Assembly: GCF_003425985.1 (NCBI RefSeq)
Contig: NZ_CP022985.1
Span: 1,339,501 to 1,403,500, forward strand
Length of the DNA: 64,000 nt
From: Mariniflexile sp. TRM1-10
GTDB lineage: Bacteria; Bacteroidota; Bacteroidia; Flavobacteriales; Flavobacteriaceae
Reading direction: 5' to 3'
Program-made: the position numbers and the translations under genes
The notes under the pieces: model-generated
Told to the model about the DNA's origin: nothing
Database searches by the model: none
What the model saw: the letters and a program-made list of their open reading frames with translations, nothing else
In this document: piece by piece, positions 33,368-42,268 of the stretch
How the letters are laid out: each line of letters begins with the position of its first letter
How positions within the stretch are numbered: the stretch's first letter is position 1

Positions 33368-33960
33368 AAAAAATAAGCTTGAATCGCTAAAATTGTAAAA
33401 ATAAAATACTGAAACGAAAGCATTCCCCAACCTCTATAGGCGTAAAGCGGAATGCTAATAATATCTGCTATAATCCAAAGTGTCCAACTTTCAATTTTCT
33501 TTTTAGCCATATACCACATAGCCGTAAAAAACATGCCTGAAGTAAGCATATCAACATAGTTTGAGGTTGTTATTTCCCCACCAAAAACGCTATAAACCAA
33601 ATACGTAAACCCGATGGTTAAAATAAACAACCCAAGCCCAATCATTTTCTCATTGGTGTTTGTCCTTGAAATTTTAACTACTTTCTCGTTATTTATAGTT
33701 CTTGACCAATTCCACCAACCATAAATACTCATTATAGAAAAGTAAAAATTCATCATCATATCGCCATACAGTTTATCTTTTAGCAAAAGATAGACAGAAA
33801 TGATTGTTGCAATTAATCCTGTAGGATACACTAAAATATTTTCTTTTTTAGCATACCAAACGCTTGTTATACCTGTAACTAAAACAATGGCTTCTAAAAT
33901 AATGACAAGGGTATCTTTATCTTTATATGTGTTTAAGAAAAAATCAAAAAACTGATTCAT
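33322..33960 (-). CDS. PnuC family vitamin transporter
   Basis: A 212-residue PnuC-type carrier with seven or so hydrophobic segments. Family words include TGITSVWYAKKENILVYPTG, YGDMMMNFYFSIMSIYGWWNW, and WTLWIIADIISIPLYAYRG. PnuC imports nicotinamide riboside, and the PnuT branch imports thiamine. The NadR-like kinase next to it argues for nicotinamide riboside, while the TPP-controlled receptor two genes away argues for thiamine; I cannot decide. It heads the pnuC-kinase-DUF4301-arfB operon. Confidence 0.92.
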   Translation of the reverse strand: MNQFFDFFLNTYKDKDTLVIILEAIVLVTGITSVWYAKKENILVYPTGLIATIISVYLLLKDKLYGDMMMNFYFSIMSIYGWWNWSRTINNEKVVKISRTNTNEKMIGLGLFILTIGFTYLVYSVFGGEITTSNYVDMLTSGMFFTAMWYMAKKKIESWTLWIIADIISIPLYAYRGWGMLSFQYFIFTILAIQAYFLWKKNINKNPQTASK

Positions 33961-34398
33961 TTTAGTATCTATCTAGTGTTACTCGATAATCGAGATTTGA
34001 ATGCTCCGTGGCTTGCCTCAAATTTTTAATGTTCTTCCTATAAATGCCTCGTGGGCTTGCCCGAGGTAATTGACCATTTTCAAATAATTGAGGCTCTAAA
34101 TATACTGTGTTTTCATTCAAGAGAAAAATATACATTTCTTCCCCAAAAACTATTCATCGTAGCTTTCTAAAATTGAGCCTAATATGAATGACTATTAAAC
34201 GCAAACAAAATCAAAAATTTCATAACCAAACTTTTAAAGCCATAACAGGCAAACAAACACTTACACCTTTATTTTCAATATATTATCTTATAGATTTTAG
34301 AAGGTATAACAGGATAGAGCAGGATAGCCTCATTAAATGGAAAGTCTACATTTGTTTATAAGCAATAAACTAAAAACAACCAAACTAAACCATTTCTT
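33961..34398. other. Regulatory region upstream of the first PL11 gene
   Basis: This 438-base region contains dyads near 33979-33990 (CTCGATAATCGAG) and near 34053-34078 (CCTCG...CGAGG). Next to the gene, a direct repeat CAGGATAG occurs at 34310-34317 and 34320-34327, ten bases apart. A TAnnTTTG -7 box (TACATTTG) is at 34347-34354. The repeat sits where an activator would contact the -33 region. Confidence 0.5.
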
Positions 34399-36588
34399 AT
34401 GACAAAAAAACTACTTAAAAACACGGCAATAAAAAGAACCTTAATTGCTTATTTTAAAAATAGCCTACTCCTTTTAGCTTTTATACTAACAGTAACACCT
34501 GTAATAGCCCAAAAGCAAATGGAAAACTTAAATCGTGGTGTACTGGCTGTACGTACTTCTTCCAATCAAGTATTGGTAAGTTGGCGTATTTTTGGTTCAG
34601 AATTCACAAACGCTTCTTATAACGTTTACAGAGGCACAACGCTATTAAATAACATACCAATAACTGGCGCAAGTAATTATATAGATAATACATCTACCAA
34701 CGGCACTTATAGCGTATCTGCCATCATAGATGGTATTGAACAAGAAGTTTCCCAACCCATAGACGTTTGGAATAAAATATATAAAAAAATACCTATAACC
34801 GCTCCTGCAGGAGGAATCTCTCCCGCTGCCTGTAATATCGACGACCCCATACCGTACACTTATGAAGCCAATGATGCTTCTGTTGGAGATTTAGATGGCG
34901 ATGGCGAATATGAAATCATTTTAAAATGGATGCCTACCAATTCTAAAGACAATGCACATTGTGGTTACACAGGTAACACCATTTTACAAGGATTAAAACT
35001 GGATGGCACCGTATTATGGACCATAGATTTAGGCAAGAACATCCGTTCAGGCGCACACTATACGCAATTTTTAGTTTATGATTTTGACGGTGATGGAAAG
35101 GCAGAAATTGCTTGCAAAACAGCCGATGGAACTATTGATGGCGTTGGAACGGTCTTAGGCGATGCCAATGCCGACTACCGCAATACAAGTGGTTATATTT
35201 TATCCGGACCGGAGTATGTAAGCCTTTTTGACGGTGAAACCGGAGCTTTTATTACCACACAAAACTACATACCTGATAGAGGCAACGTATCTAGTTGGGG
35301 TGATAGTTACGGAAATAGAGTGGATCGATTTTTAGCATGTGTGGCTTATCTTGATGGCGTAAGACCTAGTTTGGTTTTTGCCAGAGGCTATTATACACGT
35401 GTAGTACTGGCGGCTTTTGATTACAGAGATGGCCAATTAACAAATCGTTGGGTATTTGACACAAATGATGGAGGTGGCAAAGAAGCCGTTTATGGCCAAG
35501 GAAACCATAGCATAACTGTAGGCGATGTTGACGGTGATGGAAAAGACGAAATTCAATATGGGTCTGCCGCCATAGATGATGATGGTACTGTTTTATATTC
35601 TACAGGTTTTGGACATGGCGATGCCAGTCATTTAGGAGATTTTGATCCGTCTCGTGAAGGTTTGGAATATTTTATGGTTCATGAAGAAGCAGATAGACCC
35701 GAAGTACCACAAATAGATTACAGAGACCCTAGAACAGGTGACGTATTTTGGAGCGTTGCAGGTAGTGGAGATATAGGCAGAGGTGTTATAGCAGATATTG
35801 ATCCCAATCATTTGGGAGCCGAAATGTGGGCATCAAATGGTTCGGGAATACACAACCTTAGCGGCACTATCATTTCAACAACATACCCAGAAACGGCAGG
35901 TAATGGATCAACTTTCAATATGCTTGCTTGGTTCGACGGAGACTTATTAAGAGAACTAGTGGATAGAACAGTTATTACCAAATGGAATGCAACTACAGGT
36001 AGCACAGACCGAACTTTAACAGCTTATAGTTATGATAATGTTTCTGTTACAAGCAACAATGGCTCTAAGTCCAATCCGTGTTTAATTGCCGATATATTAG
36101 GTGATTGGCGAGAAGAAATCATTTGGAGAAAATCGGATAATACAGAGCTTGTTATTTTTTCAACACCCAATCCAACAACCGAACGTATTTTTACCTTAAT
36201 GCACGACCCTATATATCGTACCAGTATTGCCTGGCAAAACGTAGGTTACAATCAACCTGCACATACAGGTTTCTATTTAGGCGTTGGTATGCCAACACCT
36301 GCTGTTCCTAATATTTATATAGCTAATAGCACGCTTTCAATTGAAGAAAGCGGTACAAAAAACAGTTCGTCAATAAAAACATATCCAAATCCAACCACTG
36401 GTGAATTATATATTTCCGGAGTATACAGTGGTACTATCGAAGTGTATGATAGTATGGGTAAATCTTTAATTAAAAAAAGTTCAAATACGATTAATAGCGT
36501 AGACTTAAGCACCTACCCTAAAGGTTTGTATTTAGTGAAAATAACGCAAGAAACTGGGGTAAAGGTATTTAAAACTATATTAAAGTAA
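34399..36588 (+). CDS. Rhamnogalacturonan lyase (PL11) with T9SS sorting domain
   Basis: A 729-residue secreted lyase that cleaves the rhamnose-galacturonate backbone of rhamnogalacturonan I. A signal peptide (about 1-38) leads to a PL11 catalytic propeller (about 40-640). Calcium-binding loops are visible in DLDGDGEYE, DFDGDGKAE and DVDGDGKDE, with the family words FGHGDASHLGDFDP and NHSITVGDV. The last ~75 residues (from NSSSIKTYPNPTTGELY to VKITQETGVKVFKTILK) form a type A T9SS sorting domain, so it is exported across the outer membrane and anchored or released by type IX secretion. Confidence 0.95.
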   Translation: MTKKLLKNTAIKRTLIAYFKNSLLLLAFILTVTPVIAQKQMENLNRGVLAVRTSSNQVLVSWRIFGSEFTNASYNVYRGTTLLNNIPITGASNYIDNTSTNGTYSVSAIIDGIEQEVSQPIDVWNKIYKKIPITAPAGGISPAACNIDDPIPYTYEANDASVGDLDGDGEYEIILKWMPTNSKDNAHCGYTGNTILQGLKLDGTVLWTIDLGKNIRSGAHYTQFLVYDFDGDGKAEIACKTADGTIDGVGTVLGDANADYRNTSGYILSGPEYVSLFDGETGAFITTQNYIPDRGNVSSWGDSYGNRVDRFLACVAYLDGVRPSLVFARGYYTRVVLAAFDYRDGQLTNRWVFDTNDGGGKEAVYGQGNHSITVGDVDGDGKDEIQYGSAAIDDDGTVLYSTGFGHGDASHLGDFDPSREGLEYFMVHEEADRPEVPQIDYRDPRTGDVFWSVAGSGDIGRGVIADIDPNHLGAEMWASNGSGIHNLSGTIISTTYPETAGNGSTFNMLAWFDGDLLRELVDRTVITKWNATTGSTDRTLTAYSYDNVSVTSNNGSKSNPCLIADILGDWREEIIWRKSDNTELVIFSTPNPTTERIFTLMHDPIYRTSIAWQNVGYNQPAHTGFYLGVGMPTPAVPNIYIANSTLSIEESGTKNSSSIKTYPNPTTGELYISGVYSGTIEVYDSMGKSLIKKSSNTINSVDLSTYPKGLYLVKITQETGVKVFKTILK

Positions 36589-36619
36589 CTTTTCGGATTG
36601 AACTCAAACATACTTGTAA

Positions 36620-38572
36620 ATGAAACAGGAATCACTAATAATTGAATTACAAATACCTTTCTCTCCTAAAAAAGATTACTTTTCTTTTTGGAGAATGACC
36701 TTTCTTTATCTTGTTTTCACGCTTATATTTATGCCTGTAACGGCTCAAAAGCAAATGGAAGATTTAGATAGAAGTGTGTTGGCTGTTAGAAAAAACAGCA
36801 ACGAGGTTTTAGTAAGTTGGCGCATTTTTGCTTCAGAATTTGAAAATGCTTCATACAATGTATATAGAGGTACTTCCCTATTAAACACCACACCAATTAC
36901 TGGAGCTAGCAACTATACCGATACCATAAGTTCAAACGAAACATATAGTGTATCGGTCATTATAAATGGTACAGAACAAAAAATGTCAAAACCAAAAGAC
37001 GTTTGGAACACTATCTACAAAACAATTCCTATTTCTGCTCCTGAGGGAGGAACATCGCCTGACGGTAGGGATTATATTTATGAAGCCAATGACGCCTCTG
37101 TTGGCGATTTAGATGGTGATGGTGAATATGAACTGGTACTAAAATGGATGCCTTCGAATTCACACGACAATTCCCATAGAGGCTATACAGGTAATACCAT
37201 TTTACAAGGATTAAAACTGGATGGCACCGTATTATGGACCATAGATTTAGGCAAGAACATCCGTTCAGGCGCACACTATACGCAATTTTTAGTTTATGAT
37301 TTTGACGGTGATGGAAAGGCAGAAATAGCATGCAAAACTGCAGATGGCACTGTTGATGGAGTAGGAACTGTTTTAGGTGATGCCTCAGCAGACTTTAGAA
37401 CTCCTAATGGTTACATCTTATCTGGCCCCGAATATTTGAGTCTTTTTTCTGGTGAAACAGGAACTTTTATAGCAACACAAGATTATATTCCTGTAAGAGG
37501 AGACATCTCCGATTGGGGTGACAGTTACGGAAATAGAGTGGATCGGTTTTTAGCATGTGTGGCGTATCTTGACGGAAAACGTCCTAGTTTAGTATTCGCC
37601 AGAGGTTATTACACACGTACCGTTTTAGCCGCTTATGACTATAGAGATGGTAAACTAACAAATCGATGGGCATTCGACACCAATAAAAAAGGCAACGAAG
37701 CATATTTTGGGCAAGGGAACCACAGCATCACTGTTGGAGATGTTGATGGTGATGGAAAAGATGAAATACAATATGGATCTTGTGCTATTGATGATGATGG
37801 CACAGGCCTATATTCCACAGGTTTTGGACATGGCGATGCGAGTCATTTAGGAGATTTTGATCCTACTCGTGAAGGTTTGGAATATTTTATGACGCATGAA
37901 GTAGCCAATGGCAAAAATATTCCCGCTATAGACTATAGAGACCCCAAAACAGGTGAGGTATTATGGAGTGTTGCAGGAAAAGGCGATTTTGGAAGAGGTG
38001 TTACAGCCGACATTGACCCGAACCATATAGGTACTGAAAGTTGGGCGTCTAACGGTTCTGGAGTGCATAATGCTAAAGGCGAGGTCATCTCTACAACATA
38101 CCCTTCAACAGGTAGAAGAGGTGCTAGTTTTAATATGTTTGCCTGGTGGGATGGCGATTTATTACGTGAAATAGTAGATAAAACAGTCATTGCAAAATGG
38201 CATCCCGATACTAAAAGTTCAGAGATACTGCTTACAGCTTATAATTATGACAACATGAGCTTAAAAAGCAATAATGGTACAAAATCCAATCCTTGTTTAA
38301 TTGCCGATATATTAGGAGATTGGAGAGAAGAAATTATCTGGCGAAATTCAAACAACACCGAATTGGTTATATTTTCAACACCATATAGCACCACAGAGCG
38401 TATTTTCACCTTGATGCATGATCCGCTATATCGCACCAGTATTGCATGGCAAAATGTAGGATATAATCAACCTGCACATACTGGCTTTTATTTAGGACAT
38501 GGCATGACAACACCCAAAACCCCTAATATTTATTTAGCTAAAAAGCCAATGAAGCCTCAGTCAAAAAAATAG
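36620..38572 (+). CDS. Second rhamnogalacturonan lyase (PL11)
   Basis: A 650-residue paralogue of the preceding gene, 31 bases downstream. The catalytic domain aligns throughout, with the same calcium loops and FGHGDASHLGDFDP. It ends soon after GFYLGHGMTTPKTPNIYLAK with no T9SS domain, so this copy probably stays in the periplasm or uses another route. The signal peptide begins at an inner ATG (about 36695, MTFLYLVFTLIFMPVTAQ), which may be the real start. The copies share a 131-bp identical tract, see findings. Confidence 0.95.
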   Translation: MKQESLIIELQIPFSPKKDYFSFWRMTFLYLVFTLIFMPVTAQKQMEDLDRSVLAVRKNSNEVLVSWRIFASEFENASYNVYRGTSLLNTTPITGASNYTDTISSNETYSVSVIINGTEQKMSKPKDVWNTIYKTIPISAPEGGTSPDGRDYIYEANDASVGDLDGDGEYELVLKWMPSNSHDNSHRGYTGNTILQGLKLDGTVLWTIDLGKNIRSGAHYTQFLVYDFDGDGKAEIACKTADGTVDGVGTVLGDASADFRTPNGYILSGPEYLSLFSGETGTFIATQDYIPVRGDISDWGDSYGNRVDRFLACVAYLDGKRPSLVFARGYYTRTVLAAYDYRDGKLTNRWAFDTNKKGNEAYFGQGNHSITVGDVDGDGKDEIQYGSCAIDDDGTGLYSTGFGHGDASHLGDFDPTREGLEYFMTHEVANGKNIPAIDYRDPKTGEVLWSVAGKGDFGRGVTADIDPNHIGTESWASNGSGVHNAKGEVISTTYPSTGRRGASFNMFAWWDGDLLREIVDKTVIAKWHPDTKSSEILLTAYNYDNMSLKSNNGTKSNPCLIADILGDWREEIIWRNSNNTELVIFSTPYSTTERIFTLMHDPLYRTSIAWQNVGYNQPAHTGFYLGHGMTTPKTPNIYLAKKPMKPQSKK

Positions 38573-38596
38573 TGTCATCACAAACAACATATCAAT

Positions 38597-41437
38597 ATGT
38601 CAACAAAATTCTGGTGCATCTTATTTTCAATATTTGCGTTCTTTCAATGTGACAATCAACCTGAAAAATTAAATCTTGAAGGGCATTGGTCATACAAATT
38701 AGACCCTAATAATATAGGCTTAATAGAACATTGGCAAACACTTGATTTTGAAGACAGTATTAAATTACCAGCTTCATTAAGAGATAAAGGTATTGGCTAC
38801 AACCCAACACTAAAAACAGAATGGACAGGAAGCATTTACGATAGCACTTGGTATTTTAATCCTGCCATGAAAAAATACAGGAAAAAAGATAGCTTAAAAT
38901 TTCCATTTTGGTTGACACCAAACAAACGTTATGTTGGTGCTGTATGGTATCAAAAAGAAATTTTAATTCCTGAGAATTGGACAAATAAAAACCTTGCCTT
39001 GTCATTAGAAAGACCCCATTGGCAAACACAAATTTGGATAGATACTATGTATATAGGAAAACAAAATAGTTTATCTGTTCCTCACAATTTTACAATTCAA
39101 AAAAGCATAAAACCAGGGAAACACCTCTTAACCATTCGCGTAGATAATGCCATTAGAGATTTAGATGTTGGCATCAATTCACATAGCATTTCAGACCATA
39201 CACAAGGGAACTGGAACGGCATTATTGGTAACATGATATTGTCTCCAAAAAATGAATATAGCATTAATCAAATTAAGATAACTCCCAATATTTCCAATAA
39301 ATCGATTGAAGCAAAAATAATTCTGAATAAAAAAACAAATGCAACATTGCATGCAGAAATTAAAATAAACGGATTAAACCATGAGCATATTTTAAACACG
39401 TCAACGTTTAAATTTGATAATACTTCAAGCGAATTAATTGCAACTATTCCTATGGGTAATCATTTTAAAACATGGAGCGAATTTACACCAAACATTTATG
39501 AAATAGTAATCAGTTTAAAGAAGAATGAAAGCATTCTAGATACCAAAAAAGAAGTTTTTGGAATGCGCGAGTTTAAAATTGAAGGCAAACATTTTAAAAT
39601 AAATAACAGTCCAATTTCCCTAAGAGGAACCACTGAATGTAGCGTATTTCCATTAACTGGATATCCACCAACCGATGAAGCTTCATGGGCACGAATTTTT
39701 AAAACATGTAAATCGTTTGGATTAAACCACATGCGTTTTCATTCATATTGTCCACCGGAATCTGCTTTTTTAGCTGCCGATAAAGCAGGCATCTATTTAC
39801 AAGTTGAAGGGCCTAGTTGGGCAAAATACTCGGTTAGTTTAGGTAATGGAAAACCAATTGATAGTTATTTAATGGAAGAAACCAAAAGGATTATCGATAC
39901 TTATGGAAATCACCCCTCGTTCTGTATGATGGCCTACGGAAACGAACCTTCTGGAAATTATGTACCCTATTTAGAAAATTGGGTAAGTCATTTTAAAACC
40001 TACGACCCACAACGAGTTTTCACTGGAGCATCCACCGGTAGAAGTTGGTCTATTATTGAAAATAGTGATTTTATTGTAAGGTCACCTCCTAGAGGGCTGG
40101 AGTGGAAAGACACGCAACCTGAAAGCGTGTTCGATTACAGAAACAAAACTGAAAACCAAGATAAACCTTATGTAACCTTCGAAATGGGGCAATGGTGTGC
40201 ATATCCTAATTTTGATGAAATTAAAAAATATACAGGCGCTTTAAAAGCTAAGAATTTTGAATTGTTTCAAGAAGATTTAAAAGATCATCACATGTCAGAC
40301 CAAGCACATGATTTTTTAATGGTTTCGGGCAAACTACAGGCATCTTGTTATAAACAAGAAATTGAAGCGACACTAAGAACCCCCAATTTAGCTGGATTTC
40401 AATTACTAAGTTTGAACGATTTCTCTGGACAAGGCACAGCATTAGTTGGTGTTTTAGATGCCTTTTGGGATGAAAAAGGATACATAACAGCTAACGAATT
40501 CAAAGCATTTTGTAATGATGTTGTACCATTAATAAGGCTTCCTAAATTTACATTTTATAACAATGAAACATTAAAAGCTAGCGTTGAAGTGGCAAATTTT
40601 AGTGGCAATGCATTAAAAAACACAAACCCTGCTTGGGAATTAATTAATAATCAAAACGAAATTATTAAAACAGGGAATTTAGAAAACAAAACAATTCCAT
40701 TAGGAAAAGGTCATGAATTAGGAAATATTCAACTACCATTAAACTTTGTAAATAAAGCTTCAAAGTTTACTTTAAAAATTCATGTTGGCACTTATATAAA
40801 TTATTGGAATATTTGGGTCTATCCTACATCAAATAAAAAAACACAGTCTTCAAACATTCATATTTGCAAAATTTTAGATGCCAAAGCTAAACAAATACTA
40901 AAACAAGGTAGAAAAGTATTATTACTAGCTTCTGGAAGCATTGAAAATGGCAAAGATGTGGTTCAATACCAAACGCCGGTGTTTTGGAATACATCTTGGT
41001 TTAAAATGCGACCACCACATACAACAGGCATTTTAATTCAAGACAAGCATCCCGTTTTTATCGATTTCCCAACAGAATACTACGCCGATTTACAATGGTG
41101 GGAAATAGCAAACAGGCAACAAATAATGAATTTGGAAAACTTTCCACCACATTTTAGACCTGTCATTCAGCCTGTAGACACTTGGTTTTTAAACCGCCGC
41201 TTAGGAATGCTTTTTGAGGCAAACGTAAATGGTGGACAATTAATGGTTTGCAGTATTAATATTGGAAATAATGATGAAAACAGACCTGTAGCCAATCAGC
41301 TTTATAAAAGTATTATAACATATATGCAGTCTGATAATTTTAATCCAACAGAAAAAATTGCAATGGATATTATTTCTGAATTATTTGAAAAGAAAGAGCG
41401 AGCAGTATGGAATTCTTACGTAAAAGAAAACCCATAA
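38597..41437 (+). CDS. GH2-family glycoside hydrolase lipoprotein
   Basis: A 946-residue protein with a lipoprotein-type signal (FSIFAFFQC). The N-terminal sugar-binding jelly roll (about 60-220) includes WTGSIYDSTWY and YVGAVWYQKEI. An immunoglobulin-like linker and a TIM barrel follow. Candidate catalytic residues are the acid/base E in MMAYGNEPSGNY and the nucleophile E in YVTFEMGQW. It follows the PL11 pair by 24 bases, so it likely trims side chains or ends of the lyase products, such as galactose or glucuronic acid; specificity is not certain. Confidence 0.9.
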   Translation: MSTKFWCILFSIFAFFQCDNQPEKLNLEGHWSYKLDPNNIGLIEHWQTLDFEDSIKLPASLRDKGIGYNPTLKTEWTGSIYDSTWYFNPAMKKYRKKDSLKFPFWLTPNKRYVGAVWYQKEILIPENWTNKNLALSLERPHWQTQIWIDTMYIGKQNSLSVPHNFTIQKSIKPGKHLLTIRVDNAIRDLDVGINSHSISDHTQGNWNGIIGNMILSPKNEYSINQIKITPNISNKSIEAKIILNKKTNATLHAEIKINGLNHEHILNTSTFKFDNTSSELIATIPMGNHFKTWSEFTPNIYEIVISLKKNESILDTKKEVFGMREFKIEGKHFKINNSPISLRGTTECSVFPLTGYPPTDEASWARIFKTCKSFGLNHMRFHSYCPPESAFLAADKAGIYLQVEGPSWAKYSVSLGNGKPIDSYLMEETKRIIDTYGNHPSFCMMAYGNEPSGNYVPYLENWVSHFKTYDPQRVFTGASTGRSWSIIENSDFIVRSPPRGLEWKDTQPESVFDYRNKTENQDKPYVTFEMGQWCAYPNFDEIKKYTGALKAKNFELFQEDLKDHHMSDQAHDFLMVSGKLQASCYKQEIEATLRTPNLAGFQLLSLNDFSGQGTALVGVLDAFWDEKGYITANEFKAFCNDVVPLIRLPKFTFYNNETLKASVEVANFSGNALKNTNPAWELINNQNEIIKTGNLENKTIPLGKGHELGNIQLPLNFVNKASKFTLKIHVGTYINYWNIWVYPTSNKKTQSSNIHICKILDAKAKQILKQGRKVLLLASGSIENGKDVVQYQTPVFWNTSWFKMRPPHTTGILIQDKHPVFIDFPTEYYADLQWWEIANRQQIMNLENFPPHFRPVIQPVDTWFLNRRLGMLFEANVNGGQLMVCSINIGNNDENRPVANQLYKSIITYMQSDNFNPTEKIAMDIISELFEKKERAVWNSYVKENP

Positions 41438-41604
41438 TCTCACTTTAAAAAACCCCTGCTATGCTAGAAGTTTGAAACTTCGCATTATATCATAACACAA
41501 AAGCTGTACCTAGTTTTACTTAAATACAGCTTGTTCTATTTTTTATTGAAATTCATTTATTGCTTCGAAGTCACAGACTTCTAAGAAAAGGTACTCTTTT
41601 ATAC

Positions 41605-41886
41605 TTATCTTACTTTTTTAAGTGGATGTTGATGTGTATTGAATACAGAGTATACAATTACTGCTTCCTTGGTCTTTTCGTAAATAATAACGTAAGGAAA
41701 ACGTTTCAAAGGTAATTCCCAGAACACTGGTTTACGTTTTATGGAAAAATTGGCATTACCGTTCTTGAGAGTTTCAAAGTAACCTTCCAAATAGCCATAA
41801 AATTCTTCACCTAAACCTATTTGCTTGGATTGGCACCAGTCTATTGCATCATAAATTTCATCGCGAGCCTTTGGTTCAATAATCAA
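41605..41886 (-). CDS. RelE/ParE-family toxin
   Basis: A 93-residue protein of the ParE/RelE fold: MIIEPKARDEIYDAIDWCQSK, then helix to strand FSIKRKPVFWELPLKRFPYVIIYEKTKEAVIVYSVFN. The RFPYVIIYE strand and C-terminal HQHP are typical. Toxins of this type act on gyrase or ribosome-bound mRNA. No intact antitoxin is adjacent: the frame ending one base before this start carries an internal stop (see 41888-41995). Confidence 0.85.
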   Translation of the reverse strand: MIIEPKARDEIYDAIDWCQSKQIGLGEEFYGYLEGYFETLKNGNANFSIKRKPVFWELPLKRFPYVIIYEKTKEAVIVYSVFNTHQHPLKKVR

Positions 41887-41887
41887 T

Positions 41888-41995
41888 TTAGAATGCCGAT
41901 AGGCTCATATCCAAAAATACCGTATCAACGATATAATGGTTGACCGCACGTTCTATTTCCTAATCAACTTCATTGCTGTTTTTGGTGAGCGTTAT
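41888..41995 (-). pseudogene. Degraded gene upstream of ParE, possible antitoxin remnant
   Basis: A minus-strand frame ends with TAA at 41888-41890, one base before the ParE start region, and reads ITLTKNSNEVD, then TAG (41960-41962), then EIERAVNHYIVDTVFLD and a short tail. Its position is that of an antitoxin gene overlapping a ParE toxin. I do not recognise the sequence as a known antitoxin family, so the label is positional. Confidence 0.4.
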
Positions 41996-42268
41996 TTAAT
42001 TGCTATGTACCTGTATAATTTAGATTAGGATATATTTTAGGAGACTTCTTTTGAAAATTTCTTTATAAAAAAACAAACAGGAAACTTACGCTTAAGTTAA
42101 GATTTTACCTTATAAATATAAATGAAAAACCTTATATAACTTTTAAATAATTATAATAGATTTACAGAAATTATTTATTTAATCGATATACGTTTCTATA
42201 AGTGGAAAAGAAAATCAATATAAGTAAAAATTTATATAAGAGAATTTAATGAATAACTATATTATTAT
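41996..42268. other. AT-rich intergenic region before the RHS operon
   Basis: No gene or strong dyad was seen. It is very AT-rich and probably holds the promoter of the RHS pair, but no clear TTTG/TAnnTTTG pair stands out. Confidence 0.4.

Noticed and set aside
41996..42268. Promoter for the RHS pair
   Set aside because: No TTG-N19-TAnnTTTG match was clear in the AT-rich stretch.
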